A stretch of 44,854 nt of DNA from NCBI GenBank assembly GCA_903928115.1, contig CAIYPP010000142.1, positions 1 through 44,854 on the forward strand, given 5' to 3'. Of this stretch, positions 10,352 to 17,452 are shown in pieces. The stretch comes from an uncultured Planctomycetota bacterium. GTDB lineage: Bacteria > Planctomycetota > UBA1135 > GCA-002686595. A program made the position numbers and the translations under genes. Under the pieces are notes generated by a model. That model saw only the letters and a list, made by a program, of their open reading frames with translations. It had not been told where the DNA came from and made no database searches. Positions within the stretch are counted from its first letter, which is position 1; each line of letters starts with the position of its first letter.

Positions 10352-11208
10352 GAGGAAGCAGTCCACGAGAGCCCGTAGAAATCGACAGCGGCGGCGCCGA
10401 ACAGCGCGCGCTGCTCGCCAGGATGGAGACCGGAGAACAGCGCGTGCGCGCTCTCGTGCCAGCGAGAATAGCCTCCGGCGAGCTCGACGACAGGCCAGTC
10501 GCTCCCCCACAGCGTTCGCTGCGGCGTAAAGAGCTCGACAAGCGTGTGCGCGAACGGCGCGATGTCCGCGTCGGTCCAAGCGGGTGACGCTTCCGTCACG
10601 AGGCCGGAGAGCTTGCACGCCGAGCGCGGGTGTGCGGCGAGCGCGCGGAGGTGGTCGCGCCACTCGCGCAGTCCACCCCACGCGTTTCCTGCGGAAATGC
10701 AGGGTTTGGCGCCGTGGTCGACGACGAAGCGCAGCTCGGGGTGACGCTCGACGAGCACCAGCAGATGGGGCAGGTGCTGTGGCTTCACGAGAGCGTCGAA
10801 GGCGAGGTCGAGCTCGACGAGCGCCGAGAACGCGGCCGAGAGATTGTCTCGAAGCATCCAGCGCTCGTCCGCGATGTCCTGAATCATCGGCCGCACGCCG
10901 ACGAGCTTCTTGTGGCGCGCGAGGCGATCGAGCGTGTCGGCTGCGTCGCGGGCCTCGAAGTCCACCCAGCCGACGACGCCGAGGATCGACGGATCCGCGT
11001 CCGCGAGCGCGAGCATGTACTCGGTCTCGGCGACGCTGTCGGCGGCTTGCACGAGCACCGTGCCATCGATGCCGTGGCGCTCGCGCAGCGGCGCGAGATC
11101 CTGCGGTCCGAAGTCTCGGTAGAGCGGCGCGAGCGCGGGCGTGAGCCAGCGGTAGTCGCCGCGCGCGAGCTTCCAAAAGTGCTGGTGAGCGTCGATGCGC
11201 GGACTCAC
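10348..11208 (-). CDS. Amidohydrolase-fold lactonase, probable L-fuconolactonase
   Basis: This 286-residue protein belongs to the amidohydrolase_2 (COG3618) group that includes L-fucono- and L-rhamnono-lactonases. It has the N-terminal DAHQHFW with the two strand-1 histidines (H8, H10), the central VDHGAKP and the C-terminal LWGSDWPV with the conserved Asp. The start is a GTG whose last bases form the stop of the upstream Gfo/Idh gene (GTGA). An AGGAG ribosome site about 8 bp ahead supports it, and a longer in-frame start would run deep into that gene. In the pathway it opens L-fucono-1,5-lactone to L-fuconate. Operon position between the dehydrogenase and dehydratase supports this. Confidence 0.88.
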
Positions 11209-12293
11209 GAGCCCACTCCTTGCCGTACGCGCACGCCGCGTGCTGCGTCGGCCTCGTAGAGCGCCTCGATCACGGCCATCGTGTGCCACGCGCTCTCGAC
11301 GGACGTCGCGAGGACCGCGTCTTCGCCAGCAACGAAGCGCTGCAGGTTGCTCATCGGCCCGCGGAACGCGTCCGGGAACCAGTTGCCGACGAGCGGCACC
11401 TCGCTCCACTCGCCGCCTGCGCGCACGAGCTCGAGCGAGTCCGGTCGACCGCGCGGATAGTCGAGATTCACGCCCATCACGACGCGCGCAGCACCGCGCG
11501 TACCCTCGACGCGCAGCTCGGAGCGCTCGTAGCGCGGCCCGTGCATGTGATGATGATTCACCGACAGGGCACAGCGCACGTCATCGCCGTAGTCGAGAAT
11601 CGCCGTCGTGCGCGAGCTCGCGAGCGCAGGCGCGGCGGGATGGCGGACGGTGCGGCCCTGCACCGCGGTCGGCTCGCCCATCAACGCGCGAATCGCGTCG
11701 AGATAGTGGATCGAGTGCAGCGGCAACTCCATGCGCGGGAGCTCCGCGAGGAACGGCCAGAGCTCCCACGGCATGCGGCAATTCACGAGCACTTCGAGCT
11801 CGACCACACGCCCGAGCCAGCCGCGCTCGATCGCGTCGGCGACCGCGAGGAATGCGGGGCTGAAGCGCAGCTGCAAGTTGACCGCCGCGGTGATGCGTCG
11901 CGCGCGGCATGCGTCGACGATGCGCGTGGCTTCGGCGAGGTCGAGCCCCAGCGGCTTCTGCAGCAGCGCGACGGAACCGTGGGGCAGGCCCTCGACGACA
12001 CCGAGGAGCTCGCGCGGCGGAACGGCGATATCGAAGACCACGTCGGACACCGCCAACGCGGCTTCGCGCGTCTCGAACACACGCGGCAGACGAAAGCGCT
12101 CGGCCGTGGCGCGCGCTCGCTCCACCTGAGGGTCGTACACCCCTGCGACGGGCAGCTCGGCCGCGCGGTACGCCGGCAGATGCGCGTCGTTCACGATTCC
12201 GCCGGCGCCGATGCACACGATCGGACGCGGGGCGGTCGGGCGCTCCCAGCGCTGCCGCAACGGCGCCCGAGCTGAATCGTCCGCACTCGCCAT
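11205..12293 (-). CDS. Gfo/Idh/MocA-family oxidoreductase, candidate L-fucose dehydrogenase
   Basis: This 362-residue protein has an N-terminal Rossmann half with CIGAGGIVNDAHL (GAGGIV at residues 29-34) and a C-terminal Gfo/Idh substrate domain. The usual EKP motif reads QKP here (Q112-P114, in LLQKPLGLD). The substrate half contains HSIHYLDAIRALMG and VNHHHMHG, His-rich stretches typical of the pocket. The family oxidises sugars or inositols with NAD(P). L-fucose breakdown needs a first dehydrogenase making the lactone, and no aldo-keto reductase or second SDR is present, so this gene is the best candidate in the operon. It starts 5 bp after the IclR gene and overlaps the lactonase gene. 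The reaction itself is inference. Confidence 0.8.
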   Translation of the reverse strand: MASADDSARAPLRQRWERPTAPRPIVCIGAGGIVNDAHLPAYRAAELPVAGVYDPQVERARATAERFRLPRVFETREAALAVSDVVFDIAVPPRELLGVVEGLPHGSVALLQKPLGLDLAEATRIVDACRARRITAAVNLQLRFSPAFLAVADAIERGWLGRVVELEVLVNCRMPWELWPFLAELPRMELPLHSIHYLDAIRALMGEPTAVQGRTVRHPAAPALASSRTTAILDYGDDVRCALSVNHHHMHGPRYERSELRVEGTRGAARVVMGVNLDYPRGRPDSLELVRAGGEWSEVPLVGNWFPDAFRGPMSNLQRFVAGEDAVLATSVESAWHTMAVIEALYEADAARGVRVRQGVGS

Positions 12294-12298
12294 GGTTC

Positions 12299-13105
12299 TC
12301 AGCGAGCTTCAACCCCGCTGCGGCCGCCGAGTGTCGCCGTCAATGTGCCTGCGGTGCGGCCGAGGGCCTCGCGCGTGCGCCCGAAGGCCTCGCGGTTGGG
12401 CGCGTCGAGGCGCTCGATGAACGGCACGGTCACCGCCGCGGCAGCCGAGCCCTTGTGATCGAGGACAGGGAAGGACACGTCGCGGATGCCGCGGATGCGC
12501 GTGCTGTCCATTTCCTCGAAACCGCGTGTGCGGATCGCTTCGAGGTCGCGCTGAAGACCCGCGACGTCGATGCGCTCGCCATCGGCGACCGCCTTCGCGA
12601 GCAGTCGCTGGCGGTCCTCCGCGGTTTGGAACGCGAGCAAGACGCGGCCGGACGCCGTCGATGCGAGGCTGATCACCGAGCCGACGCGCACGGCGAAGCC
12701 GATGTGTCCGGGGTTGTCGACCTGCGCGACCACGACGCCGTGCCCGCCTTCGATGAGGGCGAGGTGGCAAGACTGTTCGATGTTGGCCGCGAGCTCGCGC
12801 ATCGCGGGCAGCGCATTGCCGAGCAGGCGGTCGAGCGGCTCGCTGCGGTGGGCGAGCTCGAACAGCTTGAGCGTCAGGATGTACCGATCGCCGGGACGCT
12901 GGATCGAGAGGTAGCCGTGCTCGACCAAGCAGTTGAGCATGCGGAAGATCTCGCCCACGGTGCGGTTGAGCGCGCGCGCGATCTCGGATTGAGACAGGCC
13001 CTCGGGACGCGCCGCCATCAGCTCGAGGATCTCGAGGCCCTTTTCGAGCGCGGGGGCGCGGTAACGACCGGATTCCTTGGTGGCGTTTTCGGGGGTGGCG
13101 TTCAT
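12299..13105 (-). CDS. IclR-family transcriptional regulator of the fucose operon
   Basis: This 268-residue protein has the two-domain IclR layout. A winged helix-turn-helix occupies about residues 17-78 (ALEKGLEILELMA, then LSQSEIARALNRTVGEIFRML). An effector-binding domain occupies about 85-255 (GHGVVVAQVDNPGHIGF, TASGRVLLAF, GIRDVSFPVLDHKGSAAAAVTVPF). IclR proteins bind a small metabolite and act mostly as repressors, sometimes as activators. The gene is first in the minus-strand fucose operon and divergent from the sugar ABC transporter, so it likely controls both from the 107-bp space between them. The ligand is probably a fucose pathway intermediate such as a 2-keto-3-deoxy acid, by analogy with related regulators. 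Confidence 0.88.
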   Translation of the reverse strand: MNATPENATKESGRYRAPALEKGLEILELMAARPEGLSQSEIARALNRTVGEIFRMLNCLVEHGYLSIQRPGDRYILTLKLFELAHRSEPLDRLLGNALPAMRELAANIEQSCHLALIEGGHGVVVAQVDNPGHIGFAVRVGSVISLASTASGRVLLAFQTAEDRQRLLAKAVADGERIDVAGLQRDLEAIRTRGFEEMDSTRIRGIRDVSFPVLDHKGSAAAAVTVPFIERLDAPNREAFGRTREALGRTAGTLTATLGGRSGVEAR

Positions 13106-13212
13106 AGTCAGGAGAGAGGAGGGGACGCCCCTTATTTCACAGGTCGATCAACTGTTTCGCAATTGAAAACGCGCCACTTGTCACGGAACATGGGCCTGAG
13201 GAGCTCCCCCAG
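13106..13212. promoter_or_regulatory. Divergent control region with IclR-type half-palindrome
   Basis: The 107 bp between the IclR gene and the ABC transporter must carry both promoters. At 13156-13169 lies TTCGCAATTGAAAA, an interrupted palindrome. Its CAATTG core (13160-13165) is exactly symmetric and is flanked symmetrically by TT and AA, the A/T-rich style seen in IclR-family operators and unusual in such GC-rich DNA. A ribosome site GAGGAG at 13198-13203 serves the ATG at 13213. Promoter boxes were not identified with confidence. Confidence 0.45.
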
Positions 13213-14175
13213 ATGATTCGCACTCCTATCTATCTCTCTCTCGCGCTCGCCGCGGCGCTCTGCGCCTGCACGGGCGAGGCGTCCGGCCCCTCCGACAGCG
13301 GCAAGCCGCGCTATGCCGTGGTTCCCAAGGGCACCACCCACGTCTTCTGGAAGGCCGTCGAGAGCGGAGCGCGCACGGGTGGCGACGCGGTCGGCGCGGA
13401 AATCGTGTGGAAGGGGCCACTGCAAGAGAACGACCGTGCGCAACAGATCGCACTCGTCCAACAGCTCCTGTCGGAGAAGCTCGACGGCCTCGCGCTCGCG
13501 CCGCTCGACCACGCGGCGCTCGTGCCGGTCGTCGCTCAGGCGAAGGGCCGCGGCATTCCGGTCGTGATCTTCGACTCGGACCTCGACGGCAAGGCCGGCG
13601 TCGACTTCGCGAGCTTCGTCGCAACGGACAACCGCGCGGGTGGACGCAGCGCCGGCGAGCACCTCGCCGCGCTGCTCGGCGGAAAAGGCAAGGCGGTGTT
13701 GCTGCGCTATCAGGTCGGCTCGGCCAGCACCGAAGCGCGGGAACAGGGCTTCCTCGACGCCGCGCGCGCGGCCGGCGTCGAAGTCACGATCGACAATCGC
13801 TTCGCGGGCGCGACCGTCGGCGAGGCAAAGACGACCGCGCTCAACATGCTCGACGCACTGCGCGAGGCGCAGGGCGTGTTCTGCTCGAACGAATCGGCGA
13901 CCGCAGGCATGCTGCTCGCGCTCGAGCAAGCGGGCCTCGCCGGAAAGCTGCGCTTCGTGGGCTTCGATGCATCGCCCCCGCTGGTCGCCGCACTCGCGGA
14001 CGGCCGCATCGACGCGCTGGTCGTGCAGGATCCGCGGCGCATGGGGCGCCTCGCGGTCGAGACTTTGGAGCGCGTCCGCAAGGGTGAGAGTGTGCCGCCC
14101 GCGATCGACACCGGCGCGGTGCTCGCCACGCGCGAGAACATGAAGTCGCCCGAGGTCGCGCCCCTGCTCGAATAG
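13213..14175 (+). CDS. Sugar ABC transporter substrate-binding lipoprotein (RbsB type)
   Basis: This 320-residue protein has a lipoprotein signal with lipobox LCAC, giving C19 as the anchored residue. The rest is a periplasmic-binding-protein (Peripla_BP_4) fold. It shows YAVVPKGTTHVFWKAVESGA at the start of lobe 1, DGLALAPLD, GIPVVIFDSDLDG, VATDNRAGGRSAGEHLA, VFCSNESATAGMLLAL and RFVGFDASPPLVAAL, all in family order. It would capture a monosaccharide and deliver it to the RbsA/RbsC-type partners next to it. The gene is divergent from the fucose operon regulator, and the RbsA-type gene follows 24 bp later. L-fucose is the likeliest ligand from context, but the sequence alone does not fix the sugar. 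Confidence 0.88.
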   Translation: MIRTPIYLSLALAAALCACTGEASGPSDSGKPRYAVVPKGTTHVFWKAVESGARTGGDAVGAEIVWKGPLQENDRAQQIALVQQLLSEKLDGLALAPLDHAALVPVVAQAKGRGIPVVIFDSDLDGKAGVDFASFVATDNRAGGRSAGEHLAALLGGKGKAVLLRYQVGSASTEAREQGFLDAARAAGVEVTIDNRFAGATVGEAKTTALNMLDALREAQGVFCSNESATAGMLLALEQAGLAGKLRFVGFDASPPLVAALADGRIDALVVQDPRRMGRLAVETLERVRKGESVPPAIDTGAVLATRENMKSPEVAPLLE

Positions 14176-14199
14176 CGCGAGCGCGCTATCCTCCCCCAC

Positions 14200-15693
14200 G
14201 TGAGCGTGCGGCTCTCGATGGCGGGCATCGCGAAGCGCTACGGGGCGACCGTGGCGCTCGGAGGCGTCGACCTCGAAGCGCGCGCGGGCGAGGTCCTCGC
14301 GCTGGTCGGCGAAAACGGCGCGGGCAAGTCGACGCTGATGAAGGTTCTCGCCGGCGCAGTCGTGCCCGACGCAGGCGAGATGCGCCTCGACGGTACGCCG
14401 TACCGGCCGCGGGGGCCCGCGGAAGCGCGACGCGCGGGCGTGGCGATGATCTATCAAGAGCTCTCGCTCGCGCCGCACCTTTCGGTCGCCGAGAACGTGC
14501 TGCTCGGTTGCGAGCCGCGACGCGGGATCTTCGTGGATCGAGGCGCGCTCTGCGCACGCGCGCGGCAAGCGCTCGCGCAGGTCGGCCGAGCGGAGCTCGA
14601 TCTCGAGCTGCGCGTCGGCGCGCTGGGACCGGCCGACGCGCAGTTGGTCGAAATCGCGCGCGCGGTCGCACTCGACGCGAAGGTGCTCGTCCTCGACGAG
14701 CCGACGTCGAGCTTGGGCCGCGAAGACGTCGCGCGACTCTTCGCGCTCGTGCGCAAGCTGCGCGCGAGCGGTGTCGCGATCGTGTACATCTCCCATGCGC
14801 TCGAAGAGGTGATGGAGCTCGCGGACCGCGCCGTCGTGCTGCGCGATGGCGTCAGCGTGGCGAGCTTCGAACGCGCGGAGCTCTCGGCGCAGAAGCTCGT
14901 CGCAGCCATGGTCGGTCGCGAAGTGTCGGAGCTCTATCCGCGCTCGGATTCGCGTGTCGGCGAGGTGATCGCGCGCGTGAATTCTCTCACCGGCGTGCGT
15001 CGACCGAAGAACGCAAGCTTGGAGCTGCGGCGCGGAGAAGTGCTGGGCGTCGCGGGATTGATCGGCGCGGGGCGCACGGAGCTCTTGCGTGCGATCTTCG
15101 GGCTCGATCGCGTCGTGTCCGGAGAACTGAAGGTGCTCGCGCTCGAAGGAGCGCGCACGCCGGGCGAGCGCTGGCGCCAAGGCGTCGGGATGGCGAGCGA
15201 AGATCGCAAGCGCGAAGGTCTCGCTCTCGCGCGGCCCATCGCCGAGAACCTGTGCTTGCCGCGGCTCGACCGCGTCGCGCGCGGCGGCTGGACGACGCCC
15301 AACCGCATCGAGGACGCGGCGAGAGAGTGGATCGCGAAGCTCGGCGTGAAGTGTGCGAGCGCCGCGCAGCCCGTGGGCCAGCTCTCGGGCGGCAATCAGC
15401 AGAAGGTCGCCCTGGCGCGCCTCTTGTACTGCGATGCGGACGTCCTCTTGCTCGACGAGCCGACGCGCGGAGTCGACGTGGCTGCGAAGGCCGAGATCTA
15501 TCGCCTGATCGACGAGCTCGCGCGAGGTGCGCGGCCGCGCGCGGTGCTGGTCGTTTCGAGCTACTTGCCCGAGCTGTTCGGAATCTGCGACCGCATCGCA
15601 GTCATGGCGCGCGGTGAGCTCGGACTCGCTCGCGCCGTCGAAGAGCTCGATGAGGAAGCCGTGATGTTCGAAGCCGCGGGAGGCGTGCGATGA
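14200..15693 (+). CDS. Sugar ABC transporter ATPase, double-domain RbsA type
   Basis: This 497-residue protein has two fused nucleotide-binding domains. Domain 1 has Walker A GENGAGKS (37-44), Q-loop IYQELSLAP, a degenerate signature (LGPADAQLVEIARA) and Walker B VLVLDEPTS. Domain 2 has the naturally weak Walker A GLIGAGRTE, the intact signature SGGNQQKVALARL and Walker B VLLLDEPTRGVD. This asymmetry is normal for RbsA/XylG/MglA proteins. The start is a GTG 24 bp after the lipoprotein gene. An ATG six codons later is possible, but the GTG gives the usual short strand before the cofactor loop. Its end overlaps the permease start (ATGA). Confidence 0.92.
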   Translation: MSVRLSMAGIAKRYGATVALGGVDLEARAGEVLALVGENGAGKSTLMKVLAGAVVPDAGEMRLDGTPYRPRGPAEARRAGVAMIYQELSLAPHLSVAENVLLGCEPRRGIFVDRGALCARARQALAQVGRAELDLELRVGALGPADAQLVEIARAVALDAKVLVLDEPTSSLGREDVARLFALVRKLRASGVAIVYISHALEEVMELADRAVVLRDGVSVASFERAELSAQKLVAAMVGREVSELYPRSDSRVGEVIARVNSLTGVRRPKNASLELRRGEVLGVAGLIGAGRTELLRAIFGLDRVVSGELKVLALEGARTPGERWRQGVGMASEDRKREGLALARPIAENLCLPRLDRVARGGWTTPNRIEDAAREWIAKLGVKCASAAQPVGQLSGGNQQKVALARLLYCDADVLLLDEPTRGVDVAAKAEIYRLIDELARGARPRAVLVVSSYLPELFGICDRIAVMARGELGLARAVEELDEEAVMFEAAGGVR

Positions 15694-16799
15694 GCGTCCG
15701 CGAAGTCCTGCGCCGCCTGGGTCCCGCGCTCGGACTCGTGGCCACGTGGACGCTGTTCGCGCTGCTCGCCGGCGGCAAGTTCACGAGCTGGTCGAACCAC
15801 GAGCTCATGCTGCTGCAGACGGCCGTCGTCGGAACTGCAGCCGTCGGAGCCACGTGGATCATCGTGTCGGGCGGCATCGACCTGTCGGTGGGTGCGACGA
15901 TCGCGCTAGGAACGATGGTCATCGCATCGCTCGTACGCGACGGCATGCCCGCTTGGCTCGCAGCCCTCGCAGGGATCGCCACAGGCGCGCTGATCGGCGC
16001 GGGCATCGGCGCGCTCGTCGTCGGAGAGCTCGGCCGCGTCGCGGGCGTCGCGCTCGGCATCGCGGTCGGCGCGTGGCTCGCGAAGACGAGCGGAGCTGCG
16101 CTAGGCCTCGCCGTGGGCGCGGTCGTCGCGGTCGCCGCCGCGCTACTGTTCCGCAGGCTGCTCGGGCGCGTCGAGCTCTCGCCGTTCATCGTCACCCTCG
16201 GCCTGTGGGGAGCGCTGCGCGGACTCGCGAAGGGGCTCGGCGACAATCAGCCGGTGTACGCGCAATCGCCGGAATCCATGGCCACGATGTCGGGCTTGAG
16301 CGGACTGATGTCCGTCGACAAGGGCGTCCTGCTGCCGACCGGCGTGTGGATTCTCGTCGCCGTCGCGACACTCGCGGCCGTCGCGATGCGCTACAGCGTC
16401 TTCGGCCGCCATGTCTTCGCGCTCGGCTCGAACGAAGAAACGGCTCGGCTGTGCGGCCTGCGCGTCGAGCGCACGAAGGTGCTCGTGTACACGCTCGCGA
16501 TCGCGTGCGCGGGCGTCGCCGCGGTACTGCAGACCTCGTATCTGTCGATGGGCGACCCGACGACGGCGCAGGGCTACGAGCTCAAGGTGATCGCCGCGGC
16601 CGTGATCGGCGGTGCCAGCTTGTCGGGCGGACAGGGATCGATCGCTGGCACGCTGGTCGGCGCGCTGATCATGACTGTCGTCGACAACGGCTGTACGAAG
16701 CTCGGCATGGACAACTGGGTGCAGGAGCTCGTGACCGGCGCGATCATCGTCGCGGCCGTCGCGCTCGATCGACTGCGCGCCCGGAGCACGGACGCATGA
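15690..16799 (+). CDS. Sugar ABC transporter permease, RbsC type, with hydrophobic insert
   Basis: This 369-residue, mostly hydrophobic protein belongs to the BPD_transp_2 family. It shows the family markers GGIDLSVGATIALG near the N-terminus, SPFIVTLGLWGALRGLAKGL in the middle, the coupling loop GRHVFALGSNEETARLCGL and the end block AAVIGGASLSGGQGSIAGTLVGA. RbsC-type permeases are usually about 320-340 residues. The extra length sits at about residues 105-145 as an Ala/Gly-rich hydrophobic stretch (GVALGIAVGAWLAK, then GLAVGAVVAVAAALLF) that could be one or two added membrane helices. It overlaps the ATPase gene before it and cutC after it, so the transporter genes form one coupled unit. Confidence 0.9.
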   Translation: MSVREVLRRLGPALGLVATWTLFALLAGGKFTSWSNHELMLLQTAVVGTAAVGATWIIVSGGIDLSVGATIALGTMVIASLVRDGMPAWLAALAGIATGALIGAGIGALVVGELGRVAGVALGIAVGAWLAKTSGAALGLAVGAVVAVAAALLFRRLLGRVELSPFIVTLGLWGALRGLAKGLGDNQPVYAQSPESMATMSGLSGLMSVDKGVLLPTGVWILVAVATLAAVAMRYSVFGRHVFALGSNEETARLCGLRVERTKVLVYTLAIACAGVAAVLQTSYLSMGDPTTAQGYELKVIAAAVIGGASLSGGQGSIAGTLVGALIMTVVDNGCTKLGMDNWVQELVTGAIIVAAVALDRLRARSTDA

Positions 16800-17416
16800 C
16801 GCTGCTCGAAGTCGTCGTCGACTCGCTCGGAGCGCTCCAGCGCGCGGTCGCGGGCGGCGCGCAGCGCATCGAGCTGTGCTCGCGCCTCGAGGTCGGCGGA
16901 GTCACTCCTACCCGCGGACTGATGGAGCTCGCTCAGGCCAACACCACGCTGCCTCTGTGCGTGATGGTGCGCCCGCGCGGGGGCGACTTCCTGTACGACG
17001 ATGCCGAGCTCGCGTCGATGCGCGCGGACATCGCGTGGCTCAAGGAACGCAAGGTCATGTCTGCCGTGTTCGGCGTGCTCCGCGCGGACGGCAGCCTCGA
17101 TGTCGAGCGCATGCGCGAGTTGGTGGCCCTCGCACGGCCGCTCAAAGTCACGTGCCATCGTGCGTTCGACCGCACACCTGACAAGCTCGCGGCGCTGGAC
17201 GCACTCATCGAGCTCGGGGTCGAGCGCGTGCTCACGACAGGAGGCGCGACCGATGCGCACGAGGGACGCGAGGAACTCCGCAAGCTCGTCGAGCGCGCGC
17301 GCGGAAGGATCGCCATTTTGGCCGGCGGCGGCGTGCGCGCGCACAACTGGCGCGACATCGTGCGCACAAGTGGCGTTCGAGAGATTCACAGTTCGACGGT
17401 GTTCCCGCTCGGCTGA
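16796..17416 (+). CDS. cutC: CutC family TIM-barrel protein
   Basis: This 206-residue protein opens with LEVVVDSLGALQRAVAGGAQRIELCSRLEVGGVTP. It goes on through VMVRPRGGDFLY, CHRAFDRTPDK, VERVLTTGGATDA and AILAGGGVR to EIHSSTVFP, the full set of CutC signatures. CutC was named for copper homeostasis, but its biochemical role is unsettled and it has the fold of a TIM-barrel enzyme. The ATG overlaps the permease stop (ATGA), so it is translated as part of the sugar transporter operon, which points to a carbohydrate-linked role here. The family is usually 200-250 residues; this one is at the short end. Confidence 0.9.
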   Translation: MTLLEVVVDSLGALQRAVAGGAQRIELCSRLEVGGVTPTRGLMELAQANTTLPLCVMVRPRGGDFLYDDAELASMRADIAWLKERKVMSAVFGVLRADGSLDVERMRELVALARPLKVTCHRAFDRTPDKLAALDALIELGVERVLTTGGATDAHEGREELRKLVERARGRIAILAGGGVRAHNWRDIVRTSGVREIHSSTVFPLG

Positions 17417-17452
17417 TTCGGGACGAGCAAACCGCTACGGAGAGACTTCGAC

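Noticed and set aside
13132..15180. 682-codon minus-strand open frame opposite the ABC transporter genes
   Set aside because: It runs antisense across two genes with intact lipobox and Walker motifs and has no family signature.
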